Shown one piece after another: positions 55,672 to 64,000 of a stretch of 64,000 nt of DNA (position 1 is the stretch's first letter; each line of letters opens with the position of its first letter). Position numbers and translations under genes: made by a program. The stretch comes from Actinospica durhamensis. Lineage in GTDB: Bacteria; Actinomycetota; Actinomycetes; Streptomycetales; Catenulisporaceae. The notes under the pieces were generated by a model, which did no database searches, was not told the origin of the DNA, and saw nothing but the letters and a program-made list of their open reading frames with translations. Location of the stretch: the NCBI RefSeq assembly GCF_018139695.1, contig NZ_JAGSOG010000008.1:16990-80989 (forward strand). The letters run 5' to 3'.

Positions 55672-57162
55672 TCAGTCCGCCGCGGCGATCTGGCCGGCCA
55701 GGTGCTCCGCGATCATCAGAGTCGGCAGATGCGTGTTCGCACTCGGAATCACCGGCATGATCGAGGCGTCCGCCACCCACAGGTTGTCCACCCCGTAGAC
55801 CCGCCCCTGCGCGTCGACCACGGAGCCGGTCTGCGGATCCGGGCCCATGGCACAGGTTCCGCAGGCGTGGTGGTACGTCCACACCGCCCGGCGCAGCGCG
55901 TCCGCGAGTTCGGCAGGATCCTGTATCCCCGCGCCGAGCCACTGCTCCGGCCCGCCGGCCAGTTCCTTGAGCGGGCCGCGCGCGCCGACGTGCCGGGCCG
56001 AACGCACGCCCTCGACCATCGCCGCGAGATCCTCGAGCTCGGCCAGCAGGTTGAGCGTGATCCGCGGCCGAGCCAGCGGATCGAGCGTGGCCAGGCGTAC
56101 CCGGCCGCGCGAACGCGGATTCATCACCGTCGCGGAGACCCAGAACAGCGTGGGAGTCGCGGCCGGCACATGCTGCAGCCACGGTCCGTCGCCCGCGGTG
56201 TGCCCCGGCGCCGCCTGCGTCGCCACGATCTGGAAGCGCGGCCCGTCCGGCAGTTCCCGGGCCAGCGGCCAGATGACCGAGATCCCCGGATGCTCCTGCA
56301 GATTCGCGCCCACGCCGGGCAGATCCGAGCGGCACGGCAGTCCGAGCACCGCCAGGTCGTGCGCCGGGCCGATGCCGGTGCGCAGCAGGATCGCGGGGGA
56401 GCCGTAGGTTCCGGCGGCCAGCACCACCCGGCCCGCGCGCACGATCCGGCCGTCGGCCAGACGCACCCCGGTGGCCGTGCCCCGTTCCAGCAGCACCCGG
56501 TCCGCGGTCGCGTCCGCCAGGATGCTGAGATTCGGCCTGTCCCTGGCCTGGCGCAGATAGGTCGCGGCCGCGCTCATCCGCACCCCGCCGACCGTGTTCA
56601 CCGGCGCCGGGCCCACCCCGATCGCGCCCGGCCGGTTGTGGTCCGTCACCTCGGCGAACCCGGCCTCGACCAAGGCCTCGTACGCCGCCGCGTTGACCGC
56701 GGTCAGCTCCTTCGGCCCGTACCGGCGTATCGGCACCGGACCATGCTGCCCGTGCCAGTCGTCGCTGAAGTCGAGGTCGGTCTCGATCCGCCGGAAGTCC
56801 GGCAGCACCTGCGCGAAGGACCAGCCGGGATTGCCCAGGGCGGCCCAGCCGTCGAAGTCCGCGCTCGCCCCGCGCAACGCGATCGTGCCGTTGGTCGCGC
56901 TGCACCCGCCGACCACCTTGGCCCGGGCCACCACCGCACCGGTCGCCTCGTCCGTCAGCCCCCAGTCGTGGCTGCCGGCCGAGCGCCACCCGGAGCGCAG
57001 ATCCTCCGGCAGCGCCTCGGGATCCGGGTAGTCGGGGCCCGCCTCGATCAGGGCCACCGTCCGGTCCGGCCGTTCGGACAGGCGCGCGGCCAGCACGCAC
57101 CCGGCCGCACCGCCCCCGACGACCGCGATATCGACGTCTGATACGGCGGGCTGGTCGGACAT
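55672..57162 (-). CDS. GMC-family FAD oxidoreductase
   Basis: A 496-residue flavoenzyme of the glucose-methanol-choline group. The ADP-binding motif is VVGGGAAGCVLAARLSE (16-21 GGGAAG), GMC signature 1 is VVGGCSATNGTIALRG and signature 2 is GTYGSPAILLRTGIG. The C-terminal YHHACGTCAMG carries the catalytic His, and SIMPVIPSANTHLPTLMIAE closes the FAD site. ATG 57162 with GGGGG upstream is preferred to a TTG 12 bp earlier. It follows the PhyH gene on the same strand after 96 bp. The alcohol substrate is unknown; the pair suggests oxidation of a hydroxylated product. Confidence 0.92.
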   Translation of the reverse strand: MSDQPAVSDVDIAVVGGGAAGCVLAARLSERPDRTVALIEAGPDYPDPEALPEDLRSGWRSAGSHDWGLTDEATGAVVARAKVVGGCSATNGTIALRGASADFDGWAALGNPGWSFAQVLPDFRRIETDLDFSDDWHGQHGPVPIRRYGPKELTAVNAAAYEALVEAGFAEVTDHNRPGAIGVGPAPVNTVGGVRMSAAATYLRQARDRPNLSILADATADRVLLERGTATGVRLADGRIVRAGRVVLAAGTYGSPAILLRTGIGPAHDLAVLGLPCRSDLPGVGANLQEHPGISVIWPLARELPDGPRFQIVATQAAPGHTAGDGPWLQHVPAATPTLFWVSATVMNPRSRGRVRLATLDPLARPRITLNLLAELEDLAAMVEGVRSARHVGARGPLKELAGGPEQWLGAGIQDPAELADALRRAVWTYHHACGTCAMGPDPQTGSVVDAQGRVYGVDNLWVADASIMPVIPSANTHLPTLMIAEHLAGQIAAAD

Positions 57163-57258
57163 GTGTGCCCCCAATCCGGCTCAATGCGGCGAATCGGGGG
57201 CACTCCTACCCGCTCCACGCGCGGCGTACGCACCGTGCGCCGCGCCGGAGCCGGGCCG

Positions 57259-58179
57259 TCAGCGGTTGTTGTTCACCTTCATGTCGAGCAGGCTGCGCTC
57301 CCGCAGGTACTCGCGCAGCGGGTAGCTGTCGCCGATGCCCCAGTAGGACAGCGCGTCCTTGCCCCCGCCGAGCAACTGCTGCTGGATCGGGGTCAGCTCG
57401 TTCCACCACGGGTGCTCGGGGGTCAGGACCCGGTCCTCGTGCGGCGCGATCCAGCGGTAGGTCCAGCCGATGAACAGGCAGCGCCGGGCGATGTCCGAGT
57501 AGTTGTCCGAGCGGCCGTGGTAGAGCCGGCGGTCGAACAGCACCACATCGCCCTTGTTCGCGCAGACCTCGATCGCGCCCTCGGGCTGCTCGACGTCGAC
57601 CGAGAGGTCCTCCGGCCGGGCCAGCCTGCTGGTCTTGTGCGAGCCCGGGATGCACATGAAGTTGCCGCGGCCCGGCTCGGAGAGGTCCGAGAGGTAGAAC
57701 GCGGTGCGGATCGAGAGCAGCGGCCGCTCCGGCCCGGTCTCGATCTCAAGGTTCTGCCGGCCGCCGTCCTGGTGCCAGCGCCAGGTCTTGCGGGTCTCGG
57801 CCGGGACGCCCGGGTGGATGTCGATGTGGTGGTGATAGGCGTGGATGTTCCAGCCCAGGATGCCCCACACCAGCGGGAAGACGGTGGGCAGCTCGAGCAG
57901 CTCGAGGAAGACCTTGTCCCGGTGCAGGAAGCCCATCAGGTGCATGCTCTGATCGCGCTTGTCCAGCCGGCCCTCGGCCTTCTGCAGCGCGTAGACCCGG
58001 TCCTGCGCCTCGATCAGCCGCTCCATCAGCACCGGCGGGATCGCGTCCCGGATGATGAAGAAGCCGTCGCGGTCGAACGCGGCGCGCTGCTCGTCCGTGA
58101 TCTGGATGCCGTCATAGGGCACGGTAGGACGCCCGCTTTCGGCGGCCTCCGGTATGGACTCTCCCATCATCATGGACAT
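57259..58179 (-). CDS. PhyH-family Fe(II)/2-oxoglutarate dioxygenase
   Basis: A 306-residue enzyme of the phytanoyl-CoA dioxygenase superfamily. Iron ligands are H136 and D138 in WRWHQDGG and probably H221 in RLYHGRSDN; a following Arg could bind 2-oxoglutarate. GRGNFMCIPGSHKTSRLARP and GDVVLFDRRLYHGRSDN are the standard double-stranded beta-helix motifs. ATG 58179 has GAAGGGGG upstream. Members hydroxylate lipids, ectoine, amino acids or secondary-metabolite scaffolds. It precedes the GMC oxidoreductase, so a hydroxylation-then-oxidation sequence is plausible. Confidence 0.9.
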   Translation of the reverse strand: MSMMMGESIPEAAESGRPTVPYDGIQITDEQRAAFDRDGFFIIRDAIPPVLMERLIEAQDRVYALQKAEGRLDKRDQSMHLMGFLHRDKVFLELLELPTVFPLVWGILGWNIHAYHHHIDIHPGVPAETRKTWRWHQDGGRQNLEIETGPERPLLSIRTAFYLSDLSEPGRGNFMCIPGSHKTSRLARPEDLSVDVEQPEGAIEVCANKGDVVLFDRRLYHGRSDNYSDIARRCLFIGWTYRWIAPHEDRVLTPEHPWWNELTPIQQQLLGGGKDALSYWGIGDSYPLREYLRERSLLDMKVNNNR

Positions 58180-58309
58180 AGTGCGCAACCCCCTTCTCGA
58201 GGAGCTCTCGGGTATAACCCGTGACCAGAGAAAACCGGCTGACCTAGAGACGTTTGGCACACGGCTCCGGTTGCAGGCGGCGCCACGGACTCTACGCCAA
58301 GAGCGCCGG

Positions 58310-59416
58310 TCACGGCGCGTCGCGCAGCGCGGATCCCCACTTCTCCTCGATCCGCCCGAACCGCCACACCGCCATGGCCGCGAGCCAGGTCACCACGAAC
58401 AGCCCGACGATCACGAAACCGGCCCGGTTGATGTCGAACCCGGACACCGCGTTCCAGAACGATCCGGACAGGTGCAGCTCCTGTCCGAGCAGCCCGAGCG
58501 CCTCGATCGAGCCGATGAACAGGCAGATGCCCACCGAGAGACCGGTGATGGTGAGGTTGTAGTAGACCTTGCGCACCGGGTTCAGGAAGGCCCAGCCGTA
58601 GGCCAGGTTCATGAAACAGCCGTCGATGGTGTCGAACAGCGTCATGCCCGCGGTGAACAGCACCGGCAGCGCCATGATCGCGTACCAGGGCACGTGCTGG
58701 CTGGCCAGCAGCGCGGTCGTGGCCAGCAGCGCCACCTCGGTCGCGGTGTCGAAGCCGAGCCCGAAGACCACCCCGACCGGATAGATCTGCCAGGGCTTGC
58801 GGATCGTGCGCATCCACCGCCCGAAGAACCGGTTCATCAGGCCGCGCTGGGCCAGCTGCGCGTCCAGCGCCTCCTCGTCGTACTCGCCGCGCCGCATCGA
58901 GCGCCACACCTTCATGATCCCGGCCAGGATCACCAGGTTCAGCGCCGCGATCAGGAACAGGAAGGTGGCCGAGACGCTCGTGCCGAAGACCCCGCCGAAC
59001 TGCTCGAGCCGCGAGTTCGGGTTGGCCACGGCCGAGTACACGGCCCGCTCGGCGAACACGATTCCGATACCGATCGCCATGACGATGGTCGAGTGCCCGA
59101 GCGAGAAGAAGAACCCGACGCTCAGCGGCCGCTGTCCCTCGTGCATGAGCTTGCGGGTGGTGTTGTCGATCGCGGAGATGTGGTCGGCGTCGAAGGCGTG
59201 GCGCATCCCGAGCGTGTAGGCCAGCACGGCCACCCCGATGCCCAGCCCCTTGTAGTGCTCCGGCACGACCGCCACCGCGAAGATGCCGAAGCCGATCACG
59301 TGCAGCAGCGCGATGATGCCGAACATGAGCAGCATCCGGCGCCACTCGCGCGGCGTGAGCATCGCGCGCAGCCGGGCGATGCGGCCCATGGCCTGGTCGG
59401 GCATCGTGGCGGTCAC
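58310..59416 (-). CDS. NiCoT-family nickel/cobalt permease
   Basis: A 368-residue permease with about eight helices. The family metal-recognition motif in helix II is H73-A-F-D-A-D78-H79 (RHAFDADHI); FSLGHSTIVMAIG, GLGFDTATEVALL and LFTAGMTLFDTIDGCFM are the other NiCoT signatures. The start is GTG 59416, with GAGGAAACTCCC upstream and the transported domain following after ~30 residues. It imports Ni(II) and/or Co(II). A Nur-box-like site at 59511-59527 in its promoter supports nickel-dependent repression. It is a single gene, divergent from none. Confidence 0.95.
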   Translation of the reverse strand: MTATMPDQAMGRIARLRAMLTPREWRRMLLMFGIIALLHVIGFGIFAVAVVPEHYKGLGIGVAVLAYTLGMRHAFDADHISAIDNTTRKLMHEGQRPLSVGFFFSLGHSTIVMAIGIGIVFAERAVYSAVANPNSRLEQFGGVFGTSVSATFLFLIAALNLVILAGIMKVWRSMRRGEYDEEALDAQLAQRGLMNRFFGRWMRTIRKPWQIYPVGVVFGLGFDTATEVALLATTALLASQHVPWYAIMALPVLFTAGMTLFDTIDGCFMNLAYGWAFLNPVRKVYYNLTITGLSVGICLFIGSIEALGLLGQELHLSGSFWNAVSGFDINRAGFVIVGLFVVTWLAAMAVWRFGRIEEKWGSALRDAP

Positions 59417-59510
59417 GGGAGTTTCCTCACGGTCGGCGGTGGCTCGAGACGGGTCCGGGACGGGTCTCAGGGCGCCCGCGGTCGCGAGCCCTGATGCATC
59501 ATGGCCGCAA

Positions 59511-59527
59511 ATGCAAATAGTTCGCAA
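59511..59527 (-). promoter_or_regulatory. Candidate Nur box of the NiCoT gene
   Basis: On the minus strand the site reads TTGCGA-ACTAT-TTGCAT, matching the Streptomyces Nur consensus tTGCaa-N5-ttGCAA as I recall it, with the correct 5-bp spacer. It is about 95 bp before the GTG start. Nur is the nickel-responsive Fur-family repressor. Confidence 0.55.
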
Positions 59528-59584
59528 GTAGCGCGCCGTGGCGAAAGCCGGGTTTGTCTTCTTCGCGCCCTGTTCAGCGCATGA

Positions 59585-59611
59585 TCCCCGTCCGCGGGCA
59601 GCGGACGGGGA
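59585..59611 (-). terminator. Terminator after the DHA2 efflux gene
   Basis: A perfect 11-bp stem (TCCCCGTCCGC and complement) with a GGGCA loop, 18 bp beyond the stop at 59630. Confidence 0.8.
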
Positions 59612-59629
59612 CCGCGCCGCACCGCCGCG

Positions 59630-61108
59630 TCAGCGCTCGCGCACCCGCCGCCGCAGCGCCACGCCCAGCAGCAGCGCGCCGCCCAGCGTGATCGCCGCGT
59701 TCACCCCCATCGCCAGGTGGAACCCGCCGGCCAGCGCGTCGAGCTGGCCCCGCCCCGAGCGCACCAGCCCGTTCGTACGGCCGGCGGCCAAGGCGCTCAT
59801 GACCGGGATCCCGACGGTCAACCCCACCTGCTGCGTCGTGGTGGCCAGGCCGGTGGCCAGCCCCTGCTCCACGTCCGGCAGGCCGGAGGTCGCGGTCACG
59901 TTGTATCCGACGATCGCCTGCAGGTTGGCGTAGATCCACACGGTCCCGCCCAGCAACAGGATCACCACGCTGTCGCCGCGGGTCATCGTCGCGATGACCA
60001 CGGTGCCGAGCCCCTGCACGAACAGTCCCACCACCAGCACGTTCCCCGAGCCGAAGCGCCCGATCGCCCGCGGCGCCAGGTTGCCCGAGACGGCCGCCAC
60101 CACGCCCAGCCAGCCGAACACCAGCCCGGTCTGGATCGGGCTCAGGCCGTTGACCTGCTGAAGGAACAGCTCGCCGACGAAGGACACCGAGGTGGCGGTG
60201 GCGAACGCCAGCAGTCCGCCCAGGTTTCCCAGCGCCACCGTGCGGCGACGCAGGACCCTGAGCGAGACCAGCGGCTGCGCGGAGCGCGCCTGCACCGCCA
60301 GGAACAAGGCCAGCAGCACCACGCCCGCGGCCAGCGTCCCGAGCACACTCGGCCGCCCCCACCCGCCCTGCGCGGCCGTGCTGAGCGCGTAGATCAGCGC
60401 GAGCAGCCCACCTGTGACGGTCACCGCGCCGGGCAGGTCGAGCCGCTCGCGCCGGGAGTTGCGGCTCTCCTCGACCAGGAGCGGCGTGCCCGCCACGACC
60501 AGCACGCCGAGCACGATCGGCAGCACCATGGTGAAGCGCCAGCCGACCAGGTCGGTCACCACGCCGCCGATCAGCGTGCCCACGGTGAACCCGGTGGCCA
60601 TCAGCGACCCGGCGATTCCCAGCGCCCGGTCCCTGGCCCGCCCCTCCGCGAACGACGTGGTCAGCAGCGCCATCCCGGTCGGCACCACGCCTGCCGCGCC
60701 CAAGCCCTGTAACGCCCGCGCCGTCAGCAGCACGGCCGGACTCCAGGCCAGCGCCGTCAGCAGCGACGCGAGCGTGAACAGCACCATCCCGCCCAGGAAC
60801 ACCCGTCGCCGCCCGATCAGGTCCCCGGTGCGCCCGAACAGCAACAGCAGTCCGCCCGATGGCAGCGCGAACGCCGTCGCGACCCACTGCAGGTCCGACT
60901 CGCCGAGGTGCAGATCGCGCCCGATCGCCGGCACCGCGATGGTGAGGATGGAGAAGTCGATGCCGACCAGGAAGTTGGCCGTGCACAGCACCAGCAATAC
61001 CAGCCGCCCCCGCCGGTCCATCCCCCCGCCGCGCCTCGACGCCGGCTCCACGTCCCTATCAGTTCTCTGCGCATCGATCCCGCGCGCACCACTCAAGATC
61101 TCGGTCAT
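59630..61108 (-). CDS. DHA2-type (14-helix) MFS drug efflux transporter
   Basis: A 492-residue proton-driven antiporter. Motif A is GRTGDLIGRRRVFLGG, motif C-like is GSLMATGFTVGTLIGGVVTD, and the first helix is LVLLVLCTANFLVGIDFSIL with the D characteristic of the EmrB/QacA group. Fourteen hydrophobic segments can be counted. ATG 61108 (GGGGGC upstream) is preferred to the frame start at 61231. It is divergent from the MmyB-like regulator with a 92-bp shared control region, a usual resistance-pump arrangement. Drug specificity cannot be told. Confidence 0.93.
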   Translation of the reverse strand: MTEILSGARGIDAQRTDRDVEPASRRGGGMDRRGRLVLLVLCTANFLVGIDFSILTIAVPAIGRDLHLGESDLQWVATAFALPSGGLLLLFGRTGDLIGRRRVFLGGMVLFTLASLLTALAWSPAVLLTARALQGLGAAGVVPTGMALLTTSFAEGRARDRALGIAGSLMATGFTVGTLIGGVVTDLVGWRFTMVLPIVLGVLVVAGTPLLVEESRNSRRERLDLPGAVTVTGGLLALIYALSTAAQGGWGRPSVLGTLAAGVVLLALFLAVQARSAQPLVSLRVLRRRTVALGNLGGLLAFATATSVSFVGELFLQQVNGLSPIQTGLVFGWLGVVAAVSGNLAPRAIGRFGSGNVLVVGLFVQGLGTVVIATMTRGDSVVILLLGGTVWIYANLQAIVGYNVTATSGLPDVEQGLATGLATTTQQVGLTVGIPVMSALAAGRTNGLVRSGRGQLDALAGGFHLAMGVNAAITLGGALLLGVALRRRVRER

Positions 61109-61200
61109 GCCCCCAGCCTGCGGCCGCGGAACAATCCGTCCCGAGAGTGTGCTTATGGTGGTGTCGCCACCACCAGCCACGGCGTGAGAGGAACCCGCAC

Positions 61201-62115
61201 ATGGTGCTCGCCACCCCCGCACCCGCCGCACTCGATCCCGCCGCGGCTCCGGTCCTCGCCCCCGACGAACGCCGCCGCGCCGAACTGCGCGACTTCCTGA
61301 TCAGCCGCCGGGCCCAGATCTCCCCGGCCGAGGCGGGAATGCCCGCCGGCGCGGGCCGCCGCCGCACCCCCGGCCTGCGTCGCGAAGAGGTGGCCGTACT
61401 CGCCGGCGTCGGCGTGTCCTGGTATCAGTGGCTTGAGCAGGGCCGCGACATCACCGTCTCGGCCCAGGTACTCGACGCCGTCGGCCGGGTCCTGAAGCTC
61501 TCCGAGCCCGAGCGCCAGCACCTCTACGCCCTCGCCGGCCTGACCCCGCCGCCCCTGCGCGCCGCCGCGATGCGCACCCAGGACGGCTGCCCGGCCCTGC
61601 AGCGCATGATCGACGCCTGGTGGCCCAACCCGGGCCACATCGTCGACCGCTACTGGAACATCACCGCCACGAACGCCGCGGCCCACCTGGTCCTCGGCCT
61701 GAGGGCGGGCGGCAACTGCCTGGTCGAGTTCTTCGAAGGCGAGCAGTTCAAGCGCGGCTACCAGGTCGCCGACCAGATCTCCCGCCGCCTCGTGGCCCAG
61801 TACCGCGCCGAGATGACCAACAGCCCCGGCGACCCCGGCTACCACGAGGTCGTCAACCGCCTGCTGCGCACCAGCCCCTACTTCGCCCAGCTCTGGGACC
61901 TGCACGAAGTCGAGGCCGCAGGCGTGAACCACAAGGTCTACCAGCACGAACAAGTAGGCGAGCTGCGCTTCGAGACCACCCAGCTGCGCGTGCCGGAATG
62001 GCCGGACCTGACCGTCGTCATGCACACCCCGCTCGCCGAGACCGACACCCGCCAACGCCTCGAGCGCCTCCTCGACGAACACGAGCGCCGCCACGGCCTG
62101 CGCGTAGCCGCCTGA
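61201..62115 (+). CDS. Helix-turn-helix regulator with MmyB-like ligand domain
   Basis: A 304-residue regulator. The HTH_31/XRE domain (~25-95: RRAELRDFLISRRAQISPAE, RRRTPGLRREEVAVLAGVGV, SWYQWLEQGRDITVSAQVLD) is followed by the MmyB-type domain (~125-300: PALQRMIDAWWPNPGHIVDR, YWNITATNAAA, LLRTSPYFAQLWDLHEV, PEWPDLTVVMHTPLAETDTR), a PAS-like fold reported to bind fatty acids. ATG 61201 follows GAGAGGAACC. It is divergent from the DHA2 efflux gene and is its likely repressor. Confidence 0.92.
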   Translation: MVLATPAPAALDPAAAPVLAPDERRRAELRDFLISRRAQISPAEAGMPAGAGRRRTPGLRREEVAVLAGVGVSWYQWLEQGRDITVSAQVLDAVGRVLKLSEPERQHLYALAGLTPPPLRAAAMRTQDGCPALQRMIDAWWPNPGHIVDRYWNITATNAAAHLVLGLRAGGNCLVEFFEGEQFKRGYQVADQISRRLVAQYRAEMTNSPGDPGYHEVVNRLLRTSPYFAQLWDLHEVEAAGVNHKVYQHEQVGELRFETTQLRVPEWPDLTVVMHTPLAETDTRQRLERLLDEHERRHGLRVAA

Positions 62116-62231
62116 TCAGAGGCATTCGCAGGATCGGTCGGCTCGCAGTTCTCATCGCTCGCGCACCTCACTCGTCGGCTTGGCGACAACTCAGCGACGT
62201 AGAGCGGCCTCCTGCTCGAGGCGGGAGCTTC

Positions 62232-63170
62232 TCAGGGTTGCGCACGAAGTAGAGCCCGGTGATCAGAGCATTCCAAAGCATTCAACGCGTTCAACGCGCT
62301 GAGGGTCCGGGCGACCGCGTCGCCCGAGGCGGGCAGCAGCGGAAGCCGTACCGCCGCGGTCGGGATGCGGCCCTGTGCGGCCAGCACCGCTTTGACGACC
62401 GCCGGATTCGGCTCGGCGAACACCGCCTCCGACAGTCGGGCCAACGCGTGGCCGAGCACGCGTGCCCGCGTCAGGTCGCCCTTGTCCCAGGCTTCGACGA
62501 GTTCGGCGAACCGCGCCGTGGCCAGATGCGCGGAAGCCAGGACGCCGCCGGCCGCTCCCAGCGCGAGCAGGGGTGCCAAGAACACGTCGTCCCCGGCCAG
62601 CACGGCGAATCCGGGCGGCAGGTCGCCGAGCAGATCGACGGCGTCGTGGTCCACGGTCCCGTGCGCGAACTTCACCCCGACCACGCCGGGCAGACGGCCG
62701 AGGGCGCGCAGGGTCGGGGCATCGAGCGCGCACCCGGTCCGATACGGGACGTCGTACACGATCAGGGGTACCGGGCTGTGTTCGGCCAGATGAGTGAAGT
62801 GCGCCAGAACTCCTGCAAGGGAAGGTCGCACGAACGGCGGAGCAGGAACCAACGCGGCATCGGCCACTCCGGTGCCGGCCAACTCCTCGAGCTCCCGCGC
62901 GCTACGGTCGGTGGCGCTGCCTCCCGTCCCCACGATCAGCGGTGCGCCGAACTCCCGGCACGCCTGGGCACACACCGCGACCATCTCGCTCTTCTCCCGC
63001 ACAGTGAGTAGCGCAGGTTCCCCGGTCGTGCCGAGCGCGACCAGCCCCGCCGCACCTTCGGCCAGCACCGAGCGAGCCAGATCCCGCAACGCGTCCGAGG
63101 CGACCGACCCGTCCGCGTCATACGGCGTCACCATCGGCACATAGATCCCGTGTATCCCGTGTGGATTCAT
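62232..63170 (-). CDS. DapA/DHDPS-family aldolase or lyase
   Basis: A 312-residue class I aldolase-type enzyme. Schiff-base lysine K167 lies in VVGVKFAHG; Y139 in IVYDVPYRTG and GTTGEPALLT (47-56) are the family's catalytic Tyr and carboxylate-binding loop. It is not necessarily a lysine-pathway DapA: the loop VYDVPYRTG and the divergent LysR regulator are more usual for catabolic members (N-acetylneuraminate, KDG, hydroxy-oxoglutarate lyases). True substrate unknown. The intergenic 71 bp must hold both promoters. Confidence 0.9.
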   Translation of the reverse strand: MNPHGIHGIYVPMVTPYDADGSVASDALRDLARSVLAEGAAGLVALGTTGEPALLTVREKSEMVAVCAQACREFGAPLIVGTGGSATDRSARELEELAGTGVADAALVPAPPFVRPSLAGVLAHFTHLAEHSPVPLIVYDVPYRTGCALDAPTLRALGRLPGVVGVKFAHGTVDHDAVDLLGDLPPGFAVLAGDDVFLAPLLALGAAGGVLASAHLATARFAELVEAWDKGDLTRARVLGHALARLSEAVFAEPNPAVVKAVLAAQGRIPTAAVRLPLLPASGDAVARTLSALNALNALECSDHRALLRAQP

Positions 63171-63241
63171 ACCTCGAGGGTGCCGACCCGCCCAGCATCA
63201 GGTCCAGCTCACATTTCCCATGGTGAGCGTAAGGTGAACTG

Positions 63242-64000
63242 ATGCTCGACGTGCATCGCCTGCGCCTGCTGCGCGAACTGTCCCACCGCGGCACCATCGC
63301 CGCCGTCGCCCAAGCGCTGTCCTTCACCCCTTCGGCCGTCTCGCAGCAGCTGTCGACGCTCGAACGCGAGGCCGGAGTGCCGCTGCTCACCCGCACCGGA
63401 CGCCGCGTCAGCCTCACCCCCGCCGGGCGGAATCTGGTCGACCACACCGAAGCAGTACTCGAACACCTCGCCCGGGCCGAGGCCGAACTGGCCCGCGCCC
63501 GTACGGGCCCGGCTGGCCCGGTACGCATCGGCAGCTACCCGACCGCCGCCCGCGCCGTCATCCCCGCCGCCCTGGTCGCGCTCTGCCGCACGAGCCCGCT
63601 GCTCGAGCCGCACGTCACCGAGCTCGACCCGGCCGACGTACCGGACGCACTGCGCGCCGGCCACCTCGACGTCGCCCTGATCCACGAGTACGACTTCGTC
63701 CCCGCGAAGGGCGAACCGGGTCTGAGCACCCGGGAACTGTTCAGCGAGCCGCTCTACCTGGCCGCACGAACCTCCGGCTCGATCGCGGACCACCGCCAGA
63801 GCCCGTGGATCGTCTCGCCCCCCGGCACGTTGTGCCGCGCCATGGTCGAAAGAGCATGCGAAGCGGAGGGTTTCAGTCCCCGGATACGCCACGAAGCCGA
63901 CGACTTCGCCACCGTCCTCGCCCTCGTCGCCATCGGCCAGGGCGTGGCAGTCGTCCCCCACCTCGGCGCCCTCGACCCGCCCGCGGGAACGACCCTCACC
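63242..64000 (+). CDS. LysR-family regulator (runs off the window)
   Basis: The first 253 residues of a LysR-type regulator; the C-terminus is beyond the window. The winged helix-turn-helix is at ~1-60 (DVHRLRLLRELSHRGTIAAV, AQALSFTPSAVSQQLSTLER, RVSLTPAGRNLV). The effector domain begins ~90 (GPVRIGSYPTAARAVIPAAL) and continues through HLDVALIHEYDF and LVAIGQGVAVVPHLG. AAGGTG precedes the ATG. It is divergent from the DapA-family gene and probably controls it in response to its substrate. Confidence 0.93.
   Translation, partial: MLDVHRLRLLRELSHRGTIAAVAQALSFTPSAVSQQLSTLEREAGVPLLTRTGRRVSLTPAGRNLVDHTEAVLEHLARAEAELARARTGPAGPVRIGSYPTAARAVIPAALVALCRTSPLLEPHVTELDPADVPDALRAGHLDVALIHEYDFVPAKGEPGLSTRELFSEPLYLAARTSGSIADHRQSPWIVSPPGTLCRAMVERACEAEGFSPRIRHEADDFATVLALVAIGQGVAVVPHLGALDPPAGTTLT

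Overview
The window is about 70% G+C with GTG/TTG starts, SigE-type sigma factor, LacI/TetR/LuxR regulators and large secreted multidomain proteins, so it comes from a Gram-positive filamentous actinomycete (Streptomyces, Catenulispora or Actinospica-like; I cannot name the genus from the sequence alone). It looks like a chromosome arm or accessory region given to carbohydrate use, secretion and regulation. No rRNA, intact tRNA, CRISPR array, phage module or origin was seen.

Layout. 1-6.3 kb: start of a secreted beta-helix protein, a COG4705 membrane protein, an IS256-type transposase remnant, a LuxR/histidine-kinase two-component pair and a CPBP protease. 6.3-10.1 kb: TetR plus SDR, a quinone-oxidoreductase gene broken by one frameshift and a divergent GlxA/AraC regulator. 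10.1-13 kb: an AT-richer junction with a tRNA-Lys 3' remnant, a small secreted Cys-rich protein and an ABC exporter. 13-20 kb: a GT2 glycosyltransferase, a membrane protein, a GH1 beta-glucosidase, and a SigE sigma factor overlapping a membrane partner. 20-31.4 kb: secreted proteins, three of which (22.3-31.4 kb) each end in three copies of the same ~115-120-residue RILDTR module. 31.4-37.4 kb: DUF2804 protein, lipoprotein/membrane pair, flotillin with a short NfeD-like protein, chorismate mutase and an EF-hand-like mini-protein.

37.5-55.5 kb holds two adjacent sugar systems. The first is a single-strand operon: LacI regulator, family-5 binding lipoprotein, peptide-type (Opp/Dpp) ATPase, two permeases, second ATPase and GH1 beta-glucosidase; I read it as a beta-glucoside importer built on a peptide-transporter chassis. 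The second is a LacI regulator, a CUT1 binding protein with two permeases but no ATPase, an intracellular GH13 alpha-glucosidase and a secreted GH87-like alpha-1,3-glucanase candidate. It could convert alpha-1,3-glucan to oligosaccharides outside, import them and split them inside. Three promoters of this second system share a GCAAGA-type element, and both operons carry a strong hairpin just after the binding-protein gene.

55.5-64 kb: two perfect parS-like palindromes, a PhyH/GMC oxidase pair, a nickel/cobalt transporter behind a Nur-box-like site, a DHA2 efflux pump with a divergent MmyB-like regulator, and a DapA-family aldolase divergent from a LysR regulator that runs off the window.
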